Of a stretch of 64,000 bases of DNA, positions 37,314-50,795 are shown piece after piece. Made by a program: the position numbers and the translations under genes. Numbering within the stretch: position 1 is the first letter of the stretch; the number at the start of each line of letters is the position of its first letter. The stretch comes from Anseranas semipalmata. Taxonomy: Eukaryota > Chordata > Aves > Anseriformes > Anseranatidae. The notes under the pieces are model-generated. The model was not told where the DNA came from, searched no databases, and worked only from the letters and a program-made list of their open reading frames with translations. The stretch spans positions 98,790-162,789 of the forward strand of contig VXAA01000605.1 of assembly GCA_013399115.1 (NCBI GenBank). Reading direction: 5' to 3'.

Positions 37314-40300
37314 TTCTTCTGACAACTCAAATTACTCTTGTTCAATTGCAATAACTGTTGCCTAATGCTGACTCACCTCTCAGTGGCTTTAGCATGTATG
37401 TGGGAACAACATACGTTTTGTGCAGGCTCATATGTAAGTAATTCATATGTTGGGCCTAAAAGTTAGAGCAAGGACAGTATCAAGAGATTAAAGAGTTAGT
37501 CTCTCTAAAATATATATTAAATAGACCAAAAGCATGTTCTGAGGACAGTTTGGTATAGCATGTACAACATCAAAAAGTGAAAACATCTTTCAGGACTGTC
37601 TCACATCAATGAAGAGATAGTGTCATTTGCTAGCACTACTATTCTCTAAGCAATACAAACTTATGCCACAGACAGGCACAGAATACAGCTATTATTTCAG
37701 AAAGTATTAAATTTTATCAAATAAACAAGAACAAAAGAAAGGTGTTAAGATGAATTTAACCTCTGATAGGTCTCAGATTCCAAAATCAGTCTTGAGTCTT
37801 ATCAGCTGGAAAGAAAACTTAGTCTGGACATGAAGTTCAGTGTAACCTTGGCTAAGGAAAGCCAAAAGCCACTTGAGCAGTGTTTCAGACAACTCTGTAC
37901 CCTTGCAGACACTTTCCCCAAAAGCCTGGTTTACTGTGCCCAAAACAGCACTGAAGTCCAGAGAAAATAAAATAAAAACCCCATGTGAGACACCAGTCAC
38001 TGCCTTCTGAAGCCCAGAGAGGTTAGTTTAAAAACTGCTGCAACTGAGAAAACAAGTTCTTGTTTCAAGAACGTTTGACCAGAATAGCTGATCAGACACT
38101 GGGGCTCTGGCCTCCCACCCTGGATCTGCAACAGATTTTTGGTTTCTTTATTTATGTAAAACAATAGGCTGTAATAGGACCTATTTTCAAAGTAACTCAA
38201 GACTTGTTGCCAGAAGATGAACAAACAGCTCTGATCACTGAGGAGCTGCTGCAGCATTGCAGTATTGGAGTAATTCAGCTGGTGAGGAATCAAGTATGAG
38301 TGGTGGGATTTAAATCTGAATTCAACACAGCAGTTCTGTATGCTGAGTTTGCTGATTTATTTGAAGGAATAACATTAGCATCAACAGGAAATCAGGCAAT
38401 CGTTCTTAGTGATGGGAAAAGCAGCTCCGATCCCATCAACTTTTACTTTAGAAAAAAATAAAGAAAAATCATTGTTTTTCTCTGCAGAGCAATAGGTAGA
38501 AGGCTAAATTCTTTCACTGGGATACAAATTGTATACACTAATAAACAGCTGCCAAGTATTATTCCTGATGTTTGCAATGAAAACAGATATAAGTAGCACA
38601 CTTCTAGCAGGCTAAAAAGCAAAACCAATCACATGTGAATCAGTTATTTTACTGCATGTAATAGCAAATGAGAGCTGTAATTTCCAAAACAGCCAGGGAA
38701 TTGTATACTTGTTTCCCAGTGAGCACCAGTAGGATGAGGGCACAAAAGTTCCCTAAGGTCCTATGACAAGGGAGTTGAAGATGAACAGTTTAAGCCCATG
38801 AACTATCTCACTGACATAAGACCATCCTTAAAAAGGGTAGCTAGTATTACGTGGCTAGTATTTCACCCAACTAATCTGACTGGAAGAAGAGTTGTTTTCT
38901 TTCTCATCCCCATATGAGTCCACAAGCAAGTTCCCACACATCTAAGGTGTGCTGGAGGTCAGTTACCAACTGTGCAGAAGAGGGAATAAAAAGAAAGCAG
39001 ACTTATTTCTCTGCCTTTTTGTATTTCACATTGTGAGACGTCCAGATGTTCTGCTGGGACAACAGAACTTCAGTCAGAGTGAAAAGACTTCACTGTTCAT
39101 GTTACCATGTTCCTTCTAAAGGATTTTATCTCTCTAGCTATTCAAAACATACTATGACAAAACTAGATTGTACCCCTCCTTCCTATTCTTTAAACTGGTT
39201 GAACTTCAGGATGTGGTTGCACAATCAGATATCACTGAGCTATGCCCACATCATGACCAAAAGGTCTGATCCTACTCTCCATTCATGTTCAGATCCACAT
39301 TCCTGCTCCTTCCTCCTCTGGGTTCAGCATCCATGGCTCCCACAGCTACACAGACTGACTGAAATCAGCTGAATTTCAGATGACTTAAAAAATTATTTTC
39401 AGCTGATGCTTTTAGATCAGCTGAAGTCAGTCTTAACCCATCCTCCTCTTGTCTATGCACCAGGTTTCTGGATCACCCATGCAACCTGGGAGCCCACTAT
39501 TGATCCTGCAACCTCAGACACTGTCTCGGGACATGCACTCCCAAATGGGCAGAGACGAGATCAGAGAGCACAAAAAAGGTGAAGAAGATGAGTGAGAATA
39601 TGTATCACAGCACATGTAGTGAGCTAAGAAAAGGACAGAACAAGAGAAACTGAAGATAGTGCTAGAGACATCCAGAAGAGGTGAGGGCAGGAACCGGAGG
39701 ATAAGGGGAAATCATTCACCAGAAGGAAGGAGACAGAAAGCTCAAGCAAAACAGCATGCAGAGAAATGTGGTTTGCTGAATGCACAAGAAACAGAAGTGA
39801 AGAAAAGCAGCCAACAAAGCTCCTCAGAACCAAAGCAAGGAGCAGCCAGAGAAAGCCATATGCAGCAGAGATATACAGAGATAGAATGATATTCTTTCCA
39901 TACTCCATCAAAAGTATATACTGACATATCCAAGAGCATAGCTTAGTGCTCAAGTTTTCAGTTTGTGTCATGAAGGGGAGATGCCAGTACTCCTGGGTAA
40001 CAAGCCAGTAAAGATTATGGTCTGACCAAGTGAATAGGATTGAAATCAACAGTATTTCTACTATGCAATACTCTTCAGTGTTTGACTTTTTCATTTAAAG
40101 ACTGATTAACATCAACTAATTAAAAATGCAGGAATATAAATAAAATGGTGCTGGAAGAAGAGGTTTTTACCATCCGGTGGTCTGATTTCAGGGAAGAGAA
40201 AATAATTTGAACTATTAAGAGAGAATGAAGATATTACTGTTCGGACCACATTATTTCTCTTTTTCCCTTAACTTCAAGTCCACCATTTCAGAAAAGCAAC

Positions 40301-42135
40301 TTGCAGCAAAAAAAAAAAAAAAAGCACAAAACGCAGCTCTCTTACCCAGCAAGCTTAAGAGTGAAAGATGTTGGCAAATTGTACCTCCTGTGGGAAACGG
40401 AGGCAGCAGAACAGTTGTTAGAAGGTCTGAAAAGATCAAATGGAGATCTCAATTATGTCTTGGAAGAAAAATTATTTTGTAAGCATATTTCCCCTATGGG
40501 CAGCCTTGTCTATACTCTGTCATGCTTATGCTATGTGATATAGTGATGAAAGGTCATATACAGTATGTTCAGTAACATATAAATCTGAAAGAGGAGAATT
40601 GGCTATGCCATTGTCACAGTAAGTCTGCATTTCCTGGAAAAGCAGCGATCATTTTTAAAGATATCACAAGGCCTCCTTATCACTTTTATTAATGCAATTA
40701 CTTATTCCTGAATCAGAAATCATGTAAAACATATTTCCTTTTAACCACATAATTCTTTGCTTTCCTTTCAGCCCGGACAGGCTTACAGTTGGTGTTAGTT
40801 TCTGGTGCCAGAAACCAGATCAGCCTACTGACCTCCAATTCAATATCTTGTCTAAAATACCAGCTGCTTAAAACACCTCTCTGATGGAAGGAATACAGGA
40901 CACCTTCCTCCAGGAAAAGCTGCCTCCTAACCTCCGTTCCAAAAGCAGAGGTCTTTGGGCATTGCCCAACAGCAGCTTTGTTCCATCTCTATGTCATGAC
41001 ATAGTTGGGAAACATTTCTGCATCCACCAACTTCAATGCAGCAATAAATATTGGGACTTCTATAAATGAAAACACAGAACAGATGAAGTTGTCCCAAGAG
41101 GCCATGGCAATTTCCAATCCATTATACCCCCAAAAGCATTCTTCCTTTCCTTTCTTCTACCTCGTCAGAAAAATCTTTCTTTGTTTTCCTGGCCACATCA
41201 GCAAATTGCATTAACAGCAATGCAAATGTCATTTGTAAGATTACAAACTACACCACAAAAGTCATAAAAGGTTAGAGAAAACTTTCTGCTTAAATCTCTG
41301 TGTTTTAGTGTGACACTTGAGAAGCCAAGCTATTTAATTAGGTACCTTGTATAAGTGAAGAGCAGTAGTATTGCTCCATACTCAATATTAAAAATGCACA
41401 CAAAGGATCCATGTGGATCAGATTATCACACAGCTAATAAACTTACTGAGAAAACTTCTAAGAAAAATTGCACAAATTCACAGTTATCCAATTCCATCGG
41501 ATCTGTAGATCAGCTTGGTGCAGGAAGCAGAGTGAAAAGAGTCAAATGAAAAGAGATTCACCCTCAAACTGGCTTAAGCAAAGCCACAGAAAGGCAAATA
41601 TACATCTGAACATTATTTCATTTATGCATTTAGGATAGATTTTGATGCTCGTTTGATAGTATTTTTAAGAATGAACTAAGGCATTCCTCTCTATCTAAAG
41701 TAGGCTTATGTGCAATCTCTCATACGTTGCTTAAATTGCAAATCTTCCAAAAATAAGGAAAATATTAAAAGCTGAAAGAAAATATTTTAGAATTAGATTT
41801 CAATAAGCTAAGAAAAGATACACAGGGCCAAATTAATCTCTGTTGCCATCACACTGACCACAACAGAATTGCATTTGGAAAGTTCTGCATCAGCATTGCC
41901 AGCTGTATATCTACATTTACCAAAACTAAAAACTAATGCAATGAGCCAAATTACTGCTGCTGTCTGCAGATTCATTTGCTTTCACAACCAAAGGGAAATT
42001 TTGTGCATCAGTTCTGTCACTGTGTAGGTCCAACCCACCAGTTCTTACAGACTAGGACCGTACCTCTCTGCTTTGTTAATGAGTGAAGATACAAGTCAAG
42101 ATCTATAACAGTCCTGATTCTGTTATTAAATTGCC
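37314..42135. other. 4.8 kb non-coding stretch, no gene recognised
   Basis: Unique-looking sequence. It contains a 14-bp tandem duplication (GCTAGTATTWC core) at 38,840-38,866 and an A-run near 40,308-40,323. A 156-codon minus-strand open frame (39,624-40,094) has hydrophobic stretches but no recognisable domain and no splice or promoter support, so it is not called as a gene. Confidence 0.6.
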
Positions 42136-42275
42136 CTCCTGGGTCAGACCAGTGCTCCATTTAGCCTGGTATTGTATATACATCTAGCAGTGGTAAAGGG
42201 GACACTGTTTTAGATCATGGCCTTGCAAGTCCACCACTGCCTGCTGTCCATTCCCCCGTACTTCCCCAGCATCCA
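42136..42275 (-). mobile_element. Old CR1 LINE 3' end, antisense
   Basis: The segment 'ctgggtcagaccagtgctcc' followed by 'atttagcctggtattgta' and 'cagtggtaaagggg' matches the antisense 3' region of an old CR1 lineage shared by turtles, crocodilians and birds. It is weakly preserved and its left and right limits are approximate. A younger CR1 copy lies 230 bases to the right in the same orientation. Confidence 0.65.
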
Positions 42276-42504
42276 GAAAGATGGATGCCAGCGAGTACAT
42301 CCCCATGTTTTTTTCAGTACCTCTTTATGCAAGCACCTTTGTCACAGACTTTCAAACCTGCCTCCCTGAGGCAGTAGGCTCCAGATGTGCATTCCTTTTT
42401 CTGTCTCAAACCTCCCCCCAACTCATTTCACTAGTTTTATGTAGTGCCACCTATTTCTTTTGTTGTAGGACAGAGAGAACAGCAATCCTCCTTTTCAGTT
42501 ATCC

Positions 42505-42632
42505 ACCACAGAATGCTTTGGGTTGGAAGGGACCTTAAAGACCACCTAGTTCCTACCCCCTGCCATAGGCAGGGACACCTCCCACTAGACCAGGTTGCCC
42601 AAAGCACCATCCAGCCTGGTCTTGAACACTTC
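42505..42632 (-). mobile_element. CR1 LINE 3' end fragment, antisense
   Basis: The segment starts 'cacagaatgctttgggttgg' and continues 'aagggaccttaaagaccacc', 'cctgccataggcagggacac', 'ctcccactagaccaggttgc' and 'ccagcctggtcttgaacact'. This is the standard antisense CR1 tail with few differences. It is truncated at about 42,630. Confidence 0.96.
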
Positions 42633-44849
42633 TAAATCTTAACCATAAACCTCATGAGCCATCTCCCCACAGACTGGGAAGTCCCAGTTTTTGCTGGGGC
42701 CTCACACAGGTACAGCAACACCATGGATCTGTCTAGAAGTCCCAGAGTGGCTGCCTTTGCTTTAAAGTAGTAAACTTTGTTTTGTGGCAAAAAGAAATAG
42801 GCAGGAATCGCAATTAATTATAGTTAATAACTATTCAGGATGAAAGCAAGATAGACAGTAGATAGGCTTAAGGTTTGAGAGGTGAATATTTAAGATCATT
42901 ACTTTGCAATATTTTCTAATAGCATACAAAATTAATCACTCTGAATTATGGACTTGCACCAACTGTACCAATACTGAAAGAAGTTTTTATGCTCTCAGGC
43001 ACAGACGAGAAGTATTTTAGTTAAAAGAGGAGATTTGACCAACTTCCACAGAAAGCCTGGAAAAGCTGTGATCACAAACAGCCAGTGGGAACATCCGCCT
43101 CTGTTCAGATCCTTTGGGATTAGACTGCCCACCTGAAGCTGAGCTATGCTGTCAAAACTGATGATACTGCCATGCCTCAAATCCTAGCCTTGCCCTGGGA
43201 GCACTTAAATTGTAATAATGATCTCTCAGTCTTCATCCTGTCACATTAGGCCTTTGCAATGAGGCGTAACGAGGCATTCAGAACAGCCAGGCTCTGATAG
43301 GTAAAGCAATTACAAGACAGTGTATAATGGTCCTTAATTGAAATTACTTGGTTGGAAATTTTCAAACATTCAAACACGCAGTACAGGTGTTGCAAAGCAA
43401 TTGAGTCGACAGCATTTCTAGAAGATAACAGAAATATCTATTCGTGATCCATGGTGAGGAATAAAAGTCTAGTTTAGCTTAATGACAAACCTTAATGATA
43501 TTCTCCACATCACCCAGCTTTTCAAATATAAAATATTATTCTGTAAAACAAAAGAGAAACCAGCTGATATTTTCCCTTCCAGATTCCCTGCAAAGCCAAG
43601 TGTCTAAACCAATTGCACTCACATTTCAGAAAATATCAGCCTCCCAGGCTGAACGCTTATCTGCCAAATTTTAGCCTGAAAGGTATTTGGGAGTGGGGGA
43701 CGTGATACCAAATGTTAAATTCCACTAGGGCTTTTAATGGAAGCACTGACAGCACAACATCATAAATGCAACCCCATCTTCCTGGATGCTCGCTCTCCCC
43801 CAGCTGCTGGTTTGCTTCTGATTGGAAACCAGAAACTGCTGAGATGTGCCATTTCCAGCTATTTCTTGTGTTACTTATACTTGGTGTAAACTCTTCCTGA
43901 GGATTCAGGGCCCTCTTCCTGCAAGCTGATGCATGTGGCCCTGCACAAACTCCCATTATCTACAACAGGGCTTTGCGTGGGTGTAAAAGTTTGCCTGAAC
44001 AGATCCGTTTGCAAAATCAAAGCCTAAGAGACTGCACTTAAGTGCATTTTCATCTCTGTCTCCTCTCCTCCCTGCAGCTGGGCCTTAGTTATCTCTTCCC
44101 CTAAGACATGCTTCCCCTTCACCTCAATCAATCAATCAAGGCTCACATCCCAGATTTCACTGCACTGAACTCCAGACTTTTCATGCTCCCCATCTTTTTA
44201 CTCAGCAGGCAAGATGTTTCACTGTTTTTTTCCTCTTTTCCTGATTAACAGCTATGTCTTTACCCCTGCTAATAACTCCATCTGCTCCCCAGCAGATCAG
44301 CTTAGGCTCAGCTCCTCATAACCTCCACTCATGAATGAAGCTGAATTACAGCCGACATTTTCATGAACTAGAACACAGCCATGATATTTGATTCCCCAAG
44401 CGAGGATTTGACTCTTTGGGGACATACGTTCATGGTCAAATTCTGTTCTAGAATAAACTTCCTATGGATTTGTTTTTAAACTTAAAAAAGCTTGTTTGCA
44501 CTAAGCTCTGTAAAATGTATTTAGAAAGAAAGCTATTTGCAGTGTAACCAGCAAAACTGTCCTTTTAAGCCTGGCATAATAGTCTTTACTTTGAAAATTT
44601 TATTTCAAGGTCAAACTTGCTAAAACAACCAGCTCCATGACACTGGGGATCCTCGACTCTCCATGATGTCTGAGCCTGGTTTTCACTCCCTTTATTGCTC
44701 TGATGGTAAGAATCAGAATGGTTTGTCATCCCTGTTCACAAAACTGTTATTGGATACTAAATACTTTGTAGAAATTTAGATTTGTTAAATCTTTCGTGAA
44801 GGGTCTGTCTGGTCCCCGATCTGTGATCTACTTCTCAGAGTCCACATTT
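42633..44849. other. 2.2 kb non-coding stretch, no gene recognised
   Basis: No exon or repeat family is recognised apart from a short (CAAT)n run near 44,125-44,140. Open frames are below 100 codons and overlap on both strands. Confidence 0.6.
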
Positions 44850-45395
44850 CACAGAGAAGATGAGGTTGGAAGGGACCTCTGGAGATCATGTAGTCCCATC
44901 CCCCTTCTCAAAGAGGACAACTACAGCAGGTGACCGAGGGTCATGCCCAGGGGGGTTTTGAATATCTCTAAGGTTGGAGACTCTACCAGCTCTCTGGAGA
45001 ACCTATTGCAGTGTTGGATCACTCTTGGAGGAAAAAAAAAAATTCTTACATTTAAATGGAATTTCCTGTATTTAAAGCTTGCACCCATTGCCTTTTGTCC
45101 TCTCACTAAGAGGAGTCTGGTTCTGTCTTCCTTACTCCTCACCCCACCAGGGATTTATATACATTGATAACCCCAACCCAAGCCTTCCCTGCTCCAGGCT
45201 GAACAGACCCAGCTCTCAGCCTCTCCTCAGGACAGATGCTCCAGTCCCTTCATCATCTTTGTGGCCCTTCGTTGGACACACTCCCATATGCCCATGTTTC
45301 TCCTGTACTATGGAGCCCAGCTCTGGACCCAGCACTCCAGATGTGCCTCATCAGTGCCAAGCAGAAGAATCACCTCCCTCAACCATTTGCCATCA
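44850..45395 (-). mobile_element. CR1 LINE fragment, antisense, longest in window (about 545 bp)
   Basis: It begins at its 3' end with 'gatgaggttggaagggacct' and 'ctggagatcatgtagtccca'. It runs through 'tgcacccattgccttttgtc', 'gctccaggctgaacagaccc', 'agctctcagcctctcctcag', 'tggcccttcgttggacacac' and 'cagcactccagatgtgcctc' to 'aatcacctccctcaacc'. The order matches the antisense CR1 3' portion. Only the 3' non-coding and extreme 3' region is kept; the 122- and 177-codon plus-strand open frames over it are antisense artefacts. An A-run interrupts it at about 45,034. Confidence 0.94.
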
Positions 45396-47715
45396 TAAAG
45401 CCTCATGTCATCAGCAGCAGAGCTACACAGCTGACCCTCCCTTGTGATCTCAGTTCCCCTCCTCTTCTTCTTGAGACCATGAAAACACAGGCCTGCAACT
45501 GCTCCTGCTCTACAGAGTTATTTGCCAATGTATTTACCAGACTGGGGCACACGGGAGATATTTGCCATTTACCAGTTAATCCCTGGTCTTGCTTCAATCC
45601 AGAGAAACCACATTGGCATAACAAATTACCAAATCCGGAACTCCAGAGGGGGAAGCTGAACGCATTTCCAAACGCTGTTTTCCACAGGTCCATTCACTAT
45701 TACTTGCACTGCTGGAGCTGCAGCTTTCTGTTTCACAGACATCTGCTTTTCCTTCAGGATAAGGCTTAACTTTGTTGTTTTTTTGATAGGGCTTTTTTCA
45801 GATTGGCAATTTTAGAAGATATTCTTTTTGCACTTCCTTATGTTTAGAAAACTGGAAAGACCCAATATTGTTTGATAAATGGAGACTTTGCATTCAGTGC
45901 AACTTATTTCCCCAGATTCTGTCCAAGCTGGAAAGCAAAAAGAACTATAATCTTGCATTTTTAAATGCGAGTATAGCCCACTTTAGTTTTCCACGTTTCA
46001 TTCTAACAAGATAGCCACCTTTTCTCAGCTTAAAATCTCTGCTGATCAGTAAAGGTAATAGCCCAGGTATCCTCAGCAATTACAACTGCTGAAATTCTTA
46101 ACTACACAGAACACTTGGCTTGCTGAAATGCATTAAGTGCATTTTTGACGTAATCCTGATTAACTCAATGGGTTGTCAGAGTTTGCTCCTAGATTCCTCT
46201 ATCGTAGTAAATAACTTTAGCAGCAGATTTATTAAAGAAATGTGCTTTCCCATTTCTATTATAGGGAATAGTCACCTGGCTTCCCCATAGGATTTTATAA
46301 CCAGCCTGTTTCCTGAAGCTTTATGCAAGTATAGATGGCTAAAGGTACATTAATTTAGCTGGATGTTTTCCAATAAAACCAAAGAGAACTATCCTTTTTT
46401 TTTTCCCAGCTGTCTTCCACATCCTACAAAACCCAACAATCACTGGAACTTCACTAAACCAGCTGTCATGAACAAAATAGATGTACTTTGAAGCCCTATA
46501 AACAGCATCTCCTGACTACAACCCACTCGTAGAAAGGCCCCACCTGGGGCACCCCAACTGCCTTCTGTACATCTGCTCTTGCCAGGTACCCTGTCCATGC
46601 ACACCTACCGCAAGAAATGGAGCTGCACCACAAAAAACAGAGCTGCTTAGTTACACTGTACCTTAGTGCTATATAACATCTTTCTGCACCTTAGGAAAAG
46701 GTACTTGCATTATAAATTGTGAGACATACATAATAAGAGGTGTAATACATTCAGTAGTCTGATGCACTTTCAAATTAATGGGATTTAAAGTTCAGAGCGG
46801 GGGGGGGGGGATTTTCAACACGCACAATCCTCTCACCTTTTGAAAAATGCTGAAGGGCTTCTACCTGCAAATCCACAGGGGTAACAATTAGATACACCTT
46901 GTCCTGTATTCAGATCTATTTCACTGCATCTTCCTGCCTCATACACCTATAAAATTAAAATATATATATATACACCACAATTGAACACGATTGACAAATT
47001 CTGATTTTTCCATTATTTAATTGGTCAAAGTAGAACAAATTATAATATACACTGTGCCAGTGCTAATTTTTTTTTTTTGTTCTCCTTCCCCCTCCCAAAA
47101 CAATAACAAATTTTATGGAAAAATCTGCATTTATTTTTTGTAATTATTTCTGGGCTGAGACCAAGTTTCCAAGTGGAAGCAAATTTCTATGTCCAAGTTA
47201 CAACCTCTGAAAAACAGCTTATAATGAGAATGCTGACACAATCTTAAGTGGAGTGACATGAATGGCGCCAATATAATGTAGTCAAAACATGTGGGAAATA
47301 AAGTATTTTGTTCCAGAAGGATATGAAATTCCCAACTCAAAATAAAGTATACGTCTGGTATTTACTGTATTCTACCAAACATAACAATTTTGCAAAACAT
47401 ACAAGGGCTTTGGGGAGTACAGGATTCAATCACAATTCAAAACCTCTTCATCTTGGATACACTTGAGACAAAGGGATCCACGAGCCAGAGGGGGTAACTT
47501 CTTTCCTTCCTCTAGAAAGCCAAAAGGGGATTCACCCCAAGTGAATAATGCTAATAGATAAAATAGGAGTTCAACAAAAGATCTGTCTAGAAGAGGCATT
47601 CAAAAGCCCACATAAAATACAAAATGTTATAAACCACTTAAAATGAACTGTGTAGTAAGTATGCAGCACAGGAACCATAACAATACACCAAAAATGAAGA
47701 GAAGAGTTTACACAT
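45396..47715. other. 2.3 kb non-coding stretch, no gene recognised
   Basis: It holds a homopolymer of 12 G (46,799-46,810), a (TA)n run (about 46,960-46,972) and a T-run near 47,070. No exon is seen. Confidence 0.6.
46799..46810. repeat. G12 homopolymer
   Basis: Twelve consecutive G, preceded by AGAGC. Homopolymers of this kind are prone to sequencing length error. Confidence 0.95.
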
Positions 47716-47922
47716 CCACAGAATCACAGAATTGTTCAGGTTGGAAGAGACCTCCAAGATCACCTAGTCCAACCTCTGACCTAACTCTAACAAGGTCCAC
47801 ACTAAACCATATCTCTAAGCTCAACATCTAAACGTCTTTTAAAGACCTCCAGGGATGGTGACTCAACCACTTCCCTGGGGAGCCCATTCCAATGCCTAAC
47901 TACCCTTTTGGTAAAGAAGTTC
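47716..47922 (-). mobile_element. CR1 LINE 3' end fragment, antisense (different subfamily)
   Basis: The segment reads 'cacagaatcacagaattgtt', 'caggttggaagagacctcca', 'agatcacctagtccaacctc', 'tgacctaactctaacaaggt', 'ctaaacgtcttttaaagacc' and 'tccagggatggtgactcaac' to 'cccattccaatgcctaac'. It is an antisense CR1 tail whose body differs from the copies at 12.1, 42.5 and 55.9 kb, pointing to another CR1 subfamily. It ends after 'ggtaaagaagt'. Confidence 0.95.
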
Positions 47923-50762
47923 TCTTATATGTTCTCTTTAGTTGTTGGACCTCTTGGGAAAGTATGTCAACACTGACATGAAGCAAAGCCTTAGATGAGC
48001 TATTATCATGTTATTCTTTATTAGTTGCTAAACCCTTCTTTACAAGAGGGCCTTTGTCCTAATGGATTTACAGTTGCAGGCTCTCTGCCATTTGTTCCAG
48101 CCAACTCTTAAGTCCTCTGAAACTCCTAATGTCAAGATGGATAAAGAGATCCGCCAACACAAACCTAGTGACGGCAATGAAGAAACTGTACAAGGCAATA
48201 AGAAATACAGAAAGAGTTAATCACACTTTACGAATCGCTTACTGTGGGAAATATAGAAAAAAGAAAATGTTTAAGAGTGATTTGAATGGGAAGAGGTAGA
48301 TTAGTGAAACAAGGGAAACAAGAAAACTGGCACAGAGTAGAGAGCAGCAGAAGACATTTGTAGAGCTCTACCCAGCCTCTTTAATAAGGTAGAAATGGGA
48401 ACAAATAGGCATGAAAAGTAAAAGGAGCAGAAGGGGATGGAAATTAAGGATTGTACAGAACAGGTTGATACTGTGCTGCTTGGGCAAAGACAGCAAACAG
48501 AAGTGAGGAAAAACCTAATGACTCACTTCTGTCGAAAAGTGTTGCCTTCCTTTGCCTTCCTTCCCTCCTGCCCTGGCTGCATGGTCTCACTCGTGGTGCT
48601 GGCTTGGACACTTGTCTGATCAGAGAGGAGTCATCTCCCCAAAAGAAAACTCCTCGCTTGTTCCTGCTGGGTTATTTGTTCTGCCAAAGTAGCCATGTGA
48701 AGAGCAACAGTGAGAGGAATGGGACTTTTCTGCACCAGTGAGTCATTACATTGGTTTAGCCAACACTCCCCCCTAAGATGCAGCCCTAAGCTGCACACAA
48801 AAATTTGTCAGCTTTGCTGAGGGCTCTGTGGTGCAAAAGCATTTTTGCTGGCAGGAAGCTGCTCAGGCAATGGCTGCAGTCTCCCCCATCTCTCCGATAG
48901 ATCCACACCTAAATACAAACTCAACTGAACTTCAGAAGTCTTATTAAATATCACTTTGTTCTTAGCTATTTTAGCAGGTAATGATGTCTTTCTCATGAGG
49001 ACTAAGATGTGAGAAATTCAGAAAATTCACCCTGGTATGCTGCTAGCAATATGGTTTTCACCGAGCATTTCACAAATATAACAGCCTGTAGCCTCTTCAT
49101 ACTAGTTACAAGTCTTGTATTAAACACTACCCATTGTTTTAGTAGAATGAATCTGCAAAAACAGCTATTAATTACGGACTCTAAGCCTAAACATACACTG
49201 CAACTCCTACTACTCAGTCAAAAATCAACTTCACATCAGCACATTTTAAGCAGGAATGGACAAGTGGTCCCTCAGCTGATAATATTTAAAATAATGCTGA
49301 CATCTAGTGGCTGGTTCCATTCATACACATCTCTGCAACTCAAAGCTATCACTGTGTGCATCTAGCTTCACTTCTTAACCTTTAGTGATGAGACGCTCCA
49401 GCTGGCAGCATCACATCCCACCTTGTTGTACACTATTCAATGAAAATGCATCCTAGCTCTGCAGAGATCATAAACATTTATTTTTTAAAAAAAGGGCAAG
49501 GAAAGGGAAAAAAAATGCTATTCTTCCCCTTTCGTAAATGGAAATTACCACAAAACCACAGGATAAAAGAAATTAGGAAGCCTGACAACTAAAAGCTGAT
49601 GAGGTCAAGACTGGCCAGCCAGTCACAGCCAACTGACACTGAAGAGTCCAGCCTTTCCCAGAAATATCATGTGTTTGAAAATGGTCCCACACACCAACGC
49701 ACCTGGAAAAAGCTGGGACATTGAGAGACCCTAAAGGCAGCTGAAGAGAAGCCTGAAGCCCAGCCAAGGCAACAAAGATTAATATCTTGTCCTGCCTTAT
49801 CTGGACAGTGAACTTTTTATTGAGACCTATTGGCTATAAGGCAAAGAGCTCTACACAAGGATGACCCTGTTTATAAGAAAGTTCTGCAGACATTTGAGTG
49901 AATCTCATTTTGGCCCAGAACTGTAGCTCTTCCCACTTTAACTGCCAGAGAATAGGAAAAATCTAAACAGATGCACTTCCAACAAACATCACTGCCCATA
50001 CGCTACTCCCACACTGCATTTGCCTCCTGATGTATTAAAAAGCAAGAGACCCCTTGCTTATGCAGGGCATTTACACTAGAAAACGTAAGCTAAACATGAT
50101 GCCCTTGAAGACGAGACTGAAAAACCATGCACATATTCGTATGCTGACTGAACTGTGGGATGGTTTTGTCAGAGTTAAGCAAGCCAATCTGAAACTCCCT
50201 CTAAATGTTGATTGTTAGAAGAGCATTTGTTGACAGAAGAACTTAGGGTGATTCTGCATCTTACCTGGTGCAAAAGTAAAATACTCCAGAGATGAGCAAG
50301 TCAGCCTTCCCCATGCTGGAAATAGAGTTGTGCCATTTTCAAGCAACAAGAGACACATGCTTCCTGGAAACAAGTTACTGGACTAGAGACACACATCATA
50401 CAGCTGTTATTTTACTTTTTTTTTTAACCCTACCAAGAAGAGTCCAAAGACCATTGCTTTACTTTGCAACAGTACCTTGCCTTGCTTCAGAGCAGACTTC
50501 AGTGGAAGGCTATTCTCCTTTCTCCAGGTGTCACAGAGTGCTGCAGATAACAGGTACCAAAGCAGACAAGCAAGATCTCATAGGCACCACTGCTGCTGCT
50601 ACCAATATCCCAGAAGGTATGCCCATCCACACTGTGAGAAGCTGACAAGGGTGAAAGATATTTCAGGGAGAATTACAAAAGGTAGGAGCATAGTAAGATT
50701 GCTGACCATTCAGGAAAAAAAAAAAAATGTATGTAGTAAAGAGATGAATTCACATTTCATAG

Positions 50763-50795
50763 CATATTCCAAAAAAAAAAAAAAAAACATATTCC
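50763..50795. repeat. A17 tract flanked by 8-bp direct repeats
   Basis: CATATTCC (50,763-50,770), then 17 A, then CATATTCC again (50,788-50,795). The arrangement looks like a minimal retrotransposed poly(A) insertion with a target-site duplication, although slippage is an alternative. Confidence 0.8.

Noticed and set aside
36478..37314. Open frames of 204-278 codons on the minus strand
   Set aside because: They consist almost entirely of unknown residues from the N run; no real coding evidence.
39624..40094. 156-codon minus-strand open frame with hydrophobic stretches
   Set aside because: No recognisable domain, no splice or promoter context, and hydrophobic translations are common when purine-rich plus-strand DNA is read in reverse.
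45079..45769. 122- and 177-codon plus-strand open frames
   Set aside because: They lie over an antisense CR1 fragment or run out of it; the translation is a shadow of repeat sequence, not a protein gene.
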